Below, piece after piece: positions 1 through 5,242 of a stretch of 5,242 bases of DNA. A program made the translations under genes and the position numbers. Location: contig JAUUVE010000194.1 in NCBI GenBank assembly GCA_030589715.1, forward strand, positions 1 to 5,242. The letters run 5' to 3'. This DNA comes from Desulfobacteraceae bacterium. GTDB taxonomy: Bacteria > Desulfobacterota > DSM-4660 > Desulfatiglandales > Desulfatiglandaceae. Numbering within the stretch: the first letter of the stretch is position 1; every line of letters starts with the position of its first letter. Below the pieces are notes generated by a model. The model made no database searches. It was given only the letters and a program-made list of their open reading frames with translations, and was not told the DNA's origin.

Positions 1-560
1 AAGGGAACCGGCTCTGCTCCCAATGCCTCCAAAAGGAAGTCCTGGACCTTTGGCTTTTCTACACTGTCGTATTCTCCGTAAGGTCTCACAGACTGACACC
101 CAACATACCCGGCGATCTTCAGGCCGTTAAGGGGCTTAACCACCGTGGCCTTGATCTTGTCTGGCCCCACATCATTATACAACACATCCATAATATGACG
201 AACCTTCATGTTTCCCCTGTAAATCCGTCCGCCTTCCGCCAGGCACTCGTTAATCTGTGTCTTGAGCCCCTCATCCTCCTGGATCTCCCGGCTGACCTTT
301 AGCATCTGAATATAACAGGAGCTGCACGGCACAACAATGTCGTAACTCCCTTGGGTTTCTGCCAGGGCCAAATTCCGGGCGTTTAACACCTTGATGGCAA
401 GATCCCGGGCACCAACATAGGAGAGACTTGCCCCGCAGCAATTCCAGTCTTCTATTTCCTCAAATTCGATCTCAAGGGCCTCCAAAACGGGCTTGAGGGA
501 GACCAAGTAATTGGCTCCACTTCCTTCCAAACTGCATCCCCAATAAAGAAAGTATTTCAT
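1..560 (-). CDS. hdrB: HdrB-like heterodisulfide reductase subunit B, C-terminus cut by window edge
   Basis: The reading frame is open from an ATG at 560 to the window edge: 186 complete codons of a family that usually has about 290-300 residues, so the C-terminal third is missing here. A complete CCG (cysteine-rich) domain is visible: Cys9, Cys41-Cys42-Gly43, then Cys79 and Cys82 (CX31CCGX35CX2C), the signature that ligates the non-cubane [4Fe-4S] cluster of HdrB. A second CCG domain begins at Cys155 (GYVGCQSVRP). No membrane segment is seen. The start is firm: ATG overlaps the hdrC stop (ATGA), and GGAGG lies 9 nt upstream (570-574) inside hdrC, so the two are translationally coupled. In methanogens HdrB reduces the CoM-S-S-CoB disulfide. 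That substrate is not expected here, so the partner disulfide or electron acceptor is unknown; a role with QmoAB and HdrC is inferred from position. A glycolate oxidase/succinate dehydrogenase-type CCG protein is less likely given the adjacent HdrC. Confidence 0.92.
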   Translation of the reverse strand, partial: MKYFLYWGCSLEGSGANYLVSLKPVLEALEIEFEEIEDWNCCGASLSYVGARDLAIKVLNARNLALAETQGSYDIVVPCSSCYIQMLKVSREIQEDEGLKTQINECLAEGGRIYRGNMKVRHIMDVLYNDVGPDKIKATVVKPLNGLKIAGYVGCQSVRPYGEYDSVEKPKVQDFLLEALGAEPVP

Positions 561-1150
561 ACGCTGGCACCTCCCCTTTCTTGCATTTTTTCAGCCTTGT
601 CCAGCATTTTTCTCAGGCTTATGATCCCTTTGATCTTTCTTTCCGGGAGCAACTTCATCCTCTTATGAAGAAACATCTTTATCCCAATGTCTGAAAAACT
701 TAGGGTGTTCTTTATGCCCTCAACAAATCCCCCGGCAAAAAAGTAGCGTCTTGGAAGATCCTTTTCGTCAATACGCCCGATCCTATAAACTTGATCCCAA
801 AACTTGCCCCCAAAATTAGCCGTATCCTTGCGAGGCACAAAACCATTTTTCAGGGCATAGTTCGCCAGACCATGCATGACGTCCACAACCGGGATTTTCC
901 TTGGGCACCTGACCTTGCAGGTATAGCATGAAGTGCAGAGCATGATTGCCTGACTGCTCAACACTTCCTCTCTCTTTCCAGCCCGGATCAGGGTAAAGAT
1001 CTGCCGTGGAGGGTGGTCCATCTGGAGGCTCAGCGGACAGGAGGCGGCACAGACCCCGCACTGCATACACATCTTTATTTCATCCCCAAAATCCACATTT
1101 TCAAAAACTTCCCGGGCAAAGGACGGATCATAGTTCCCATTTTTTCTCAT
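557..1150 (-). CDS. hdrC: HdrC-like soluble iron-sulfur protein, in the position of qmoC
   Basis: The 197-residue protein has the length of stand-alone HdrC. Two ferredoxin motifs are intact: Cys28-X2-Cys31-X2-Cys34-X3-Cys38-Pro and Cys72-X2-Cys75-X2-Cys78-X3-Cys82-Pro, each expected to bind one [4Fe-4S] cluster. Between them is the HdrC-type stretch DHPPRQIFTLIRAGKRE. The basic C-terminal part (MKLLPERKIKGIISLRKML) also fits HdrC. No hydrophobic segment long enough to span a membrane is present, so it lacks the cytochrome b half of QmoC. The start at 1150 is chosen because AAGGGG lies 6 nt upstream; an in-frame ATG at 1204 would add 18 residues encoded wholly by the intergenic heptad repeat and has no ribosome site. 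Its stop overlaps the hdrB ATG. It probably wires electrons between HdrB and the QmoA/QmoB flavoproteins; that route is inferred from HdrABC complexes. Confidence 0.92.
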   Translation of the reverse strand: MRKNGNYDPSFAREVFENVDFGDEIKMCMQCGVCAASCPLSLQMDHPPRQIFTLIRAGKREEVLSSQAIMLCTSCYTCKVRCPRKIPVVDVMHGLANYALKNGFVPRKDTANFGGKFWDQVYRIGRIDEKDLPRRYFFAGGFVEGIKNTLSFSDIGIKMFLHKRMKLLPERKIKGIISLRKMLDKAEKMQERGGASV

Positions 1151-1156
1151 AAGCGA

Positions 1157-1162
1157 CCCCTT
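1157..1162 (-). promoter_or_regulatory. Ribosome binding site that fixes the hdrC start at 1150
   Basis: The minus strand reads AAGGGG followed by six bases (TCGCTT) and ATG. It is weaker than the GGAGG-type sites of qmoA, qmoB and hdrB, but it is the only purine-rich site near either candidate hdrC start. It lies just outside the heptad repeat, which supports the shorter protein. Confidence 0.65.
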
Positions 1163-1166
1163 TTTG

Positions 1167-1267
1167 CTATTGAATATTGAATATTGACAACTGAATATTG
1201 ACAATTGTCAGATATTTAATCCGACAATCGCCAATTTTCAATCTTCGATTTTCAATAGTCAATTCAA
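1167..1267. repeat. Heptad (TTGANNA) array arranged as an imperfect inverted repeat
   Basis: The whole gap between qmoB and the hdrC ribosome site is built of 7-bp units. On the plus strand 1170-1211 reads as consecutive TTGAATA, TTGAATA, TTGACAA, CTGAATA, TTGACAA, TTGTCAG. From 1221 the units are in the opposite orientation: CCGACAA, TCGCCAA, TTTTCAA, TCTTCGA, TTTTCAA, TAGTCAA. The outer arms 1167-1202 and 1223-1258 are roughly 70-75% complementary by eye and end in CTATTGA/TCAATAG. A perfect 12-bp palindrome (TGACAATTGTCA) sits at 1199-1210. The array abuts the qmoB stop codon directly and is far more AT-rich than the flanking genes. It could fold as a long irregular hairpin in the transcript, be a dispersed genomic repeat, or be an insertion scar. 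No long T-tract follows, so it is not a typical terminator. Confidence 0.85.
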
Positions 1268-3499
1268 CTACCAGCCCTTATACGGATTGGGCCCAACTTC
1301 ATCTATTTTTTTCATAAATTCATCTATGATGCCGGGAATCTTGTCATAATCCGTGATTCCCACCTCCACAAACTGGACACGATCAGATTCCAGGGCGAGC
1401 CTGTCCAGGGTCTCCGATACTTTGCTGAGCCTAGTGTCCGCCAATTCACTTCCTTTTATAAAATGACACTGGTAATCATCTCCGTGCCTGCAGCCCATCA
1501 GTATCAACCCATCAATTCCTCTGGACATTGCATCGGCAACCCACACAAGATTAATTGACCCAAGACATCTAATAGGGACAATCCTGATATAAGGGCTCCA
1601 ACTCATACGCTTGATCCCGGCCATGTCAAGTGCAGGATAGGCATCGTTTTCACAGACAAGGGCCACGACCCTCGGTTTTTCCTCGTCCTCTTCAGGTACG
1701 TTGATCGCCTTGAGCATGTTTCCTATCATGCCCACGGAATAATTCTTGAAAGAGATAATCCTCTCCGGGCAGGCCCCCATACACACTCCGCATCGACGGC
1801 ATCGTGTGGGATTGGGAAGTGGATTGGCCTTCTCGTCCTCATTAAACATCCCAAAGGGACATTCTTCTGTGCACCTCTTGCACTGCGTGCACCTTTGCAT
1901 GTTAATTTCAGGATAAGACAAATCCCCTGCCCTGGGATGCACTGCCATGCCGATGGCCGTTGCCTCAGAACACTGGATCGCCTTCATGGCTGCCCCAACC
2001 GCGTCATCCATGGCCCTGGCCGTCTCCATGGGCCTTCTGACACATCCGGCAGCATAAATGCCGGTCCTCCGCGTTTCATAGGGGAAGCAGATAAAATGGG
2101 AGTCAGGAAATCCATACTTGAGCGTGGGCAATTCAGGCCCTTGGCGATACTCCAAATTGAGCGCGCTGGTGGCGAAGAATCCCGAGTCTGGCTGGACTTC
2201 CATCATGCCATCCTCGTCGGCATCTTCCGAATCAGCAGGTGCCTTGATTTTGGGCGTGGTCTCAGGTTTGGTCATTGGGACCATGCCTACGGCCAACACC
2301 ACCAGATCCAAGTCCTCAACCTTTATGTTTTCACCCAAAAGCTCGTCTTCTGCCTCCACATAGAGTTTGTCGCCGGCTTCTCCAACCCCCAAGACACTCC
2401 CTCTGATAAAGATATTCCCGTCTTCTTGGGCCTTTCGATAGAAATCTTCCGCCTGACCCACTGTGCGTATATCTTTATACAGGATATAATTGACCGTTTC
2501 CGGGTCCTGCTCCTTCAGGTAAGTGGCCTGTTTAAGGGAAACCAGGCAGCAGACAGAGGAACAGTAGGGCAGGTGTTCAGGCTCTCTCGAACCCGCGCAC
2601 TGGATAAAGAGGGCGTTCTTGACATCCTTGCCATCAGAAGGCCGGGTGATCTTTCCTGCTGCCGCCATCTCCTCCATTTCCACGTTCGTAACCACATTCT
2701 TGAATTGACCGTATCCTAAATGCCCTAATTTATTGGCATCATAGGGAACCCAGCCCGTGGCCTGAACCACGGCCCCTACCTTCTCGGTTGCCGAATTTCC
2801 ATTGGACTTGATGTCAACAGAAAATATTCCGGGACCGCCGCTGATTTTTTCAACGGTGGAGGAGGTATAAACCTTGATCTTGGGGTCTTCCATAACCGCT
2901 TTGATCATCTCTTCGGCACCCGTCTCCGTAAGCTCCTTATAAGGCAGTTTAATAGTCTTTTTCATCTTGCCTAAGAAGCCACCCAAGCGATCCTCTTTTT
3001 CCACCAAAAGGACCTGATAGCCCGCCTTGGCCGTATCAAGGGCCGCGGTCATCCCAGAAATACCGCCACCAACCACCAGGATATCCTTGGAGTACTCCTC
3101 CTCGGCCTTAAAGGGCTCGGGCAACTCCATCTTGTCCACCTTGGCACAGCCCATCCTCAGGTTGTCTTCGGCCAACATCTGGGTATCTTCCTCTTTGGGA
3201 GGCTGGCTCCAGGCCACCTGCTCCCTCAGATTGACCCTTTCAACGATCTTGTCCGGGCCAAAATTGAAGACATCATAGTTGACCCTCTGCGAGCACGCAG
3301 CAATTATGATGCTGTTGATGCCCTCATCCTCAGTATCCTTCTTAATAACGTCAAGCCCCTCAGGCCCGCACAAAAACGAATGATCCTTGCAATGTGCGAT
3401 GGTGAAGTCCTCTGTACCGTTCTCTTTGAGTTGTTCAATGTCCAGGGCATCTCCAATACCGCACCCGGTGCATATGTAAACTGCTGTCTTTTTGTCCAT
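1268..3499 (-). CDS. qmoB: QmoB, HdrA-like flavoprotein with ferredoxin and MvhD-like domains
   Basis: This 743-residue cytoplasmic protein is the larger HdrA-like subunit of the Qmo complex, which supplies electrons to APS reductase. In order: an N-terminal HdrA-type cysteine domain (Cys10, Cys13, Cys37, Cys44, Cys69); a Rossmann FAD fold with GGGISG at 144-149 and the strand-end LLVEK; the HdrA-type signature QCAGSRE...YCSSVCC (Cys301, Cys313, Cys317, Cys318); the flavin-domain motif GIYAAGCVRRP; two ferredoxin motifs (Cys537/540/543/547 and Cys567/570/573/577, each CX2CX2CX3CP); and from about residue 608 an MvhD/FrhD-like domain with Cys616, Cys645, Cys670 and Cys678. This fused architecture separates QmoB from HdrA itself. 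An acidic, probably flexible segment (ADSEDADEDG) interrupts the flavin domain. The start is firm: AGGAGG lies 7 nt upstream and qmoA ends 4 bp away. No hydrogenase genes are nearby, so the MvhD-like domain presumably relays electrons within the complex (inference). Confidence 0.97.
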   Translation of the reverse strand: MDKKTAVYICTGCGIGDALDIEQLKENGTEDFTIAHCKDHSFLCGPEGLDVIKKDTEDEGINSIIIAACSQRVNYDVFNFGPDKIVERVNLREQVAWSQPPKEEDTQMLAEDNLRMGCAKVDKMELPEPFKAEEEYSKDILVVGGGISGMTAALDTAKAGYQVLLVEKEDRLGGFLGKMKKTIKLPYKELTETGAEEMIKAVMEDPKIKVYTSSTVEKISGGPGIFSVDIKSNGNSATEKVGAVVQATGWVPYDANKLGHLGYGQFKNVVTNVEMEEMAAAGKITRPSDGKDVKNALFIQCAGSREPEHLPYCSSVCCLVSLKQATYLKEQDPETVNYILYKDIRTVGQAEDFYRKAQEDGNIFIRGSVLGVGEAGDKLYVEAEDELLGENIKVEDLDLVVLAVGMVPMTKPETTPKIKAPADSEDADEDGMMEVQPDSGFFATSALNLEYRQGPELPTLKYGFPDSHFICFPYETRRTGIYAAGCVRRPMETARAMDDAVGAAMKAIQCSEATAIGMAVHPRAGDLSYPEINMQRCTQCKRCTEECPFGMFNEDEKANPLPNPTRCRRCGVCMGACPERIISFKNYSVGMIGNMLKAINVPEEDEEKPRVVALVCENDAYPALDMAGIKRMSWSPYIRIVPIRCLGSINLVWVADAMSRGIDGLILMGCRHGDDYQCHFIKGSELADTRLSKVSETLDRLALESDRVQFVEVGITDYDKIPGIIDEFMKKIDEVGPNPYKGW

Positions 3500-3503
3500 C
3501 GAG

Positions 3504-4772
3504 TTACCTCCTCGCGATTGATTGGATAGCCTTTAGGGATGCTGCTGTGGCATCTTGAACAGATGAAGCGACATCGGTCGGCCTTCTGACACAGCCAGCA
3601 CCGTAAATCCCGGCCTTTTCCGGATCGTAGATCAAAAACCCGTAGTCATCAAATAAAACATCGGGCAAAGGATCCATATTAATCTTGTTGGGTACCATGC
3701 CGGTGGCCAAAACAACCATGTCGAAGCTCATCCTGATTTGTTCACCCGTCCTGGTGTTCTCTCCTTCAAGCAACAAGTCACCTGTCTCCTCATCCTCTGT
3801 GATATTGGCGATCTTGCTCTTGATAAAGGTAACCTTTTCGTCCTCCTGGACCTTGGTGTAGAAGTCTTCAAGCCTGTCAAGGGCCCGGATATCGATAAAA
3901 AAGATCGTCACATCGCAATCAGGGTATTGCTCTCTTAAATATGTAGCATGTTTCATAGAGGCCAGACAGCATATGCCCGAGCAATAGGCGAGATAGTTCT
4001 CGTCTCTCGACCCGGCGCACTGGACAAAGGCCACATTCTTTACCTCCTTCCCATCGGAAGGCCTTAATATCTTACCCCCTGTAGGTCCGTTCTGCGAGGC
4101 CATGCGCTCCATCATCACATTGGTGATCACATTCTTGTACTCGCCGAACCCATAGTATTCCACCTGGGAGGCATCATAAGGCTCCCAGCCCGCAGCCCAG
4201 ACGATCGAACCCACCTTCAGGTCAAAGGTGGTCTCCTTTATATCCAGATCAATGGCGCCATATTCACAGGCATCCTGGCACTTCTTTCCCTCTTCTGTAC
4301 AGGCAATGGATGGGTCTATTACGTATCTCATGGGGAATGCAAATTCATGGGGCAAATAAGCGGTCTTGGTCTTGTCCATTCCGAAGTTGAACGGATTGTC
4401 TATCTCAACCTCGCACACCTCAGCACATTTGCCGCAGCAGGTACATTTTTCATTTACATAGCGGGGGGATAGTCTAACGGTTATGTCATACTCCCCTTCC
4501 TGCCCTGAAATGCTGCTCACTTCGGCCATGGTAAAAAAACGAACTCTGGGGTTCTGTCTCATACGCCGGAAATTGATCTCCAAACCGCAATTGGGCGGGC
4601 ATAGCTTGGGGAAATACTGATGCAACTGGGCAACCCGGCCACCCAAATAGGGGTTCTTTTCTACCAACACCACGTCATACCCCGCCTCTGCTGCTTCAAG
4701 GGCGGCCGTGATTCCGCTTATTCCTCCGCCAATCACTAATATAGCCTGGTTTGTCGTTTGAATGTCTGACAT
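3504..4772 (-). CDS. qmoA: QmoA, HdrA-like FAD/iron-sulfur protein
   Basis: The 422-residue product is the smaller HdrA-like subunit of the quinone-interacting oxidoreductase complex. Its FAD-binding Rossmann fold starts at the N-terminus (GGGISG at 15-20, acidic residue Glu38 at the end of the second strand, then LGGR). A ferredoxin-like insert follows: Cys110/113/116/120, then Cys158/165/169. Next is the HdrA-family signature QCAGSRD...YCSGICC (Cys252, Cys264, Cys268, Cys269), and the C-terminal flavin motif GIYGAGCVRRP. It has neither the N-terminal cysteine domain nor the C-terminal ferredoxin/MvhD extension of QmoB, as expected for QmoA. No signal peptide or membrane segment is seen. The ATG at 4772 is preceded by GGAGGAG with 3 nt spacing (core GGAGG about 5 nt away). 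Its position after aprA is the conserved apr-qmo order. The preceding terminator and candidate promoter suggest it heads its own transcription unit, possibly with read-through from apr. Confidence 0.97.
   Translation of the reverse strand: MSDIQTTNQAILVIGGGISGITAALEAAEAGYDVVLVEKNPYLGGRVAQLHQYFPKLCPPNCGLEINFRRMRQNPRVRFFTMAEVSSISGQEGEYDITVRLSPRYVNEKCTCCGKCAEVCEVEIDNPFNFGMDKTKTAYLPHEFAFPMRYVIDPSIACTEEGKKCQDACEYGAIDLDIKETTFDLKVGSIVWAAGWEPYDASQVEYYGFGEYKNVITNVMMERMASQNGPTGGKILRPSDGKEVKNVAFVQCAGSRDENYLAYCSGICCLASMKHATYLREQYPDCDVTIFFIDIRALDRLEDFYTKVQEDEKVTFIKSKIANITEDEETGDLLLEGENTRTGEQIRMSFDMVVLATGMVPNKINMDPLPDVLFDDYGFLIYDPEKAGIYGAGCVRRPTDVASSVQDATAASLKAIQSIARR
3507..3512 (-). promoter_or_regulatory. 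qmoB ribosome binding site inside the qmoA 3' end
   Basis: The last codons of qmoA are GCG AGG AGG TAA, so the final two arginines are encoded by a perfect AGGAGG Shine-Dalgarno. It is spaced 7 nt from the qmoB ATG. Ribosomes finishing qmoA end directly on the qmoB initiation site, indicating translational coupling and stoichiometric production of the two flavoproteins. Confidence 0.85.
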
Positions 4773-4775
4773 TGT

Positions 4776-4782
4776 CTCCTCC
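4776..4782 (-). promoter_or_regulatory. qmoA ribosome binding site
   Basis: The minus strand reads GGAGGAG ACA ATG. The near-perfect Shine-Dalgarno selects the 4772 start; no other in-frame start with such a site lies nearby. Confidence 0.8.
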
Positions 4783-4822
4783 AGCGTTGTAGTTTCCTCA
4801 AGGCTACTGAATTCGGACCTTC

Positions 4823-4851
4823 CTATTAATATAAAAAGCGTATCTCGTCAA
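4823..4851 (-). promoter_or_regulatory. Candidate sigma70-type promoter for qmoAB(-hdrCB)
   Basis: On the minus strand TTGACG (4846-4851, 5 of 6 to the -35 consensus) is followed 17 bp later by TAATAG (4823-4828) within the AT-rich run TTTTTATATTAATAG. The -10 hexamer is a weak match at that spacing; the better TATATT lies too close to the -35. It sits about 50 bp upstream of the qmoA ATG and downstream of the aprA terminator, where a promoter would be needed. This is prediction by eye only. Confidence 0.4.
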
Positions 4852-4943
4852 CACACATTTTCAGGCACCTTATGAGGGGCTGGCGAAGATGTGTCTTGAC
4901 CAAATACGCCCTTGCATTATACAGCGCTTGATCCAGTTTCATC

Positions 4944-4985
4944 AGAATAAAATGCTCCAGACATCGGGAATTGATGCCTGGAGCA
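4944..4985 (-). terminator. Rho-independent terminator after aprA
   Basis: On the transcribed strand an 8-bp perfect stem (TGCTCCAG / CTGGAGCA, 4978-4985 with 4953-4960) continues after one mismatch into a 4-bp stem (CATC/GATG) closed by a 7-nt loop. It is followed at once by TTTTATTCT (4944-4952). It begins 21 bp after the aprA stop codon. It should end or attenuate the upstream apr transcript before qmoA. Confidence 0.85.
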
Positions 4986-5006
4986 CATTAGGTTAAGGTT
5001 AACGTC

Positions 5007-5242
5007 TTACACACCAGGAATGTTCCAGATATCTTTCTTGAACATTTCCCAGTCACCGGTTGCTGGATCCCATTTACAATTAACAAAGCAGAGCCAGTTT
5101 TCATCGTCCATCTTCGGTGTATCAGATCTGAAGTAGTAGCCCGGCCACCTGGTCTCCTCACGGAAGAGAATGGTCCTGATATGGGCCTCGCCCTGCCACA
5201 TCCTGTGGATGTTCTCCCAGCATCTTTCCAGGGCGTAGATAT
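5007..5242 (-). CDS. aprA: AprA, adenylylsulfate (APS) reductase alpha subunit, C-terminal end only
   Basis: The frame is open from the window edge to TAA at 5007-5009 and gives the last 77 residues of a protein of about 650-670 residues. The segment RCWENIHRMW followed by FREETRWPGYYFRSD and MDDENWLCFVN is the conserved C-terminal region of dissimilatory AprA, the FAD subunit that reduces APS to sulfite and AMP in the cytoplasm. The catalytic and FAD-binding parts lie outside the window. An internal ATG at 5201 is only a methionine within the gene, not its start. aprB would be expected further right, upstream of aprA. The adjacency to qmoA on the same strand is the usual sulfate-reducer arrangement and confirms both identities. 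Confidence 0.93.
   Translation of the reverse strand, partial: IYALERCWENIHRMWQGEAHIRTILFREETRWPGYYFRSDTPKMDDENWLCFVNCKWDPATGDWEMFKKDIWNIPGV

Noticed and set aside
816..1070. An 84-codon minus-strand frame overlapping hdrC
   Set aside because: It is out of frame within hdrC, which has two complete [4Fe-4S] motifs in the real frame. The alternative product shows no family features.
1167..1267. CRISPR array or tandem satellite
   Set aside because: The units are 7 bp with no spacers, diverge from one another and reverse orientation. No cas gene is present.
1167..1267. Rho-independent terminator between qmoB and hdrC
   Set aside because: The arms pair imperfectly, are AT-rich, and no T-tract follows on the minus strand. 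The hdrC ribosome site comes next instead.
1167..1267. Internal promoter for hdrCB (TTGTCA-type -35 boxes in the repeat)
   Set aside because: TTGTCA occurs repeatedly simply because of the heptads. The only suitably spaced -10-like hexamer is a 4-of-6 match, which is expected by chance in such AT-rich sequence.
1895..2719. A 274-codon open frame on the plus strand
   Set aside because: It is entirely antisense to qmoB, whose identity is certain from cofactor motifs. The translation has no recognisable domain or family pattern and no convincing ribosome site was seen.
2118..3278. Short open frames on both strands within qmoB (2118-2363, 2515-2697, 3027-3278)
   Set aside because: All are shadows of the qmoB coding frame with low-complexity translations and no independent context.
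3738..3938. A 66-codon plus-strand frame opposite qmoA
   Set aside because: It is antisense to a certain gene, with no motif or promoter.
4826..4858. Ten-codon leader peptide upstream of qmoA
   Set aside because: An ATG at 4858 opens a 10-codon frame, but it has no Shine-Dalgarno, no regulatory amino-acid run, and overlaps the candidate promoter.
4877..4913. Second hairpin in the qmoA leader (GGCG...CGCC)
   Set aside because: It is a short stem with a loop of about 20 nt and no following T-tract, too weak to call.

Overview
The window carries part of the APS-reductase electron-supply locus of a dissimilatory sulfate reducer. All genes lie on the minus strand and are transcribed right to left: the 3' end of aprA (5007-5242), qmoA (3504-4772), qmoB (1268-3499), an hdrC-type gene (557-1150) and the 5' two thirds of an hdrB-type gene (1-560). 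The aprA-qmoA-qmoB order is diagnostic of sulfate reduction. Base composition looks close to 50% GC and the Shine-Dalgarno sequences are strong. Heptad-type intergenic repeats like the one here are, from memory, common in Desulfobacterota genomes. That makes an uncultured Desulfobacterota member the first guess, but a Gram-positive (Desulfotomaculum-like) or other sulfate reducer is not excluded.

Layout. At the right edge is the last 77 codons of AprA, followed 21 bp later by a rho-independent terminator with an 8-bp plus 4-bp stem and a T-tract. A roughly 170-bp leader with a plausible sigma70-type promoter then leads into qmoA. qmoA and qmoB are 4 bp apart, and the qmoB Shine-Dalgarno is embedded in the last two codons of qmoA. 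Directly after the qmoB stop lies a 100-bp array of TTGANNA-type heptads arranged as an imperfect inverted repeat. hdrC and then hdrB follow; hdrC and hdrB overlap by ATGA. Non-coding space is confined to 1151-1267 and 4773-5006.

How the genes fit together. AprAB reduces APS to sulfite and AMP. QmoA and QmoB are HdrA-like flavin/iron-sulfur proteins thought to pass electrons to AprAB. In classical Desulfovibrio-type loci the third gene is qmoC, an HdrC-like iron-sulfur domain fused to an HdrE-like cytochrome b membrane domain that takes electrons from menaquinol. Here that position is taken by a soluble stand-alone HdrC (197 aa, two [4Fe-4S] motifs, no membrane segment) and an HdrB with a complete first CCG cluster motif. 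The visible cluster is therefore qmoAB-hdrCB, an all-soluble heterodisulfide-reductase-like module. This arrangement is known from Gram-positive sulfate reducers. The disulfide substrate, or the route to the quinone pool, is not defined by this window. A qmoC or hdrE gene could still lie beyond the left edge.
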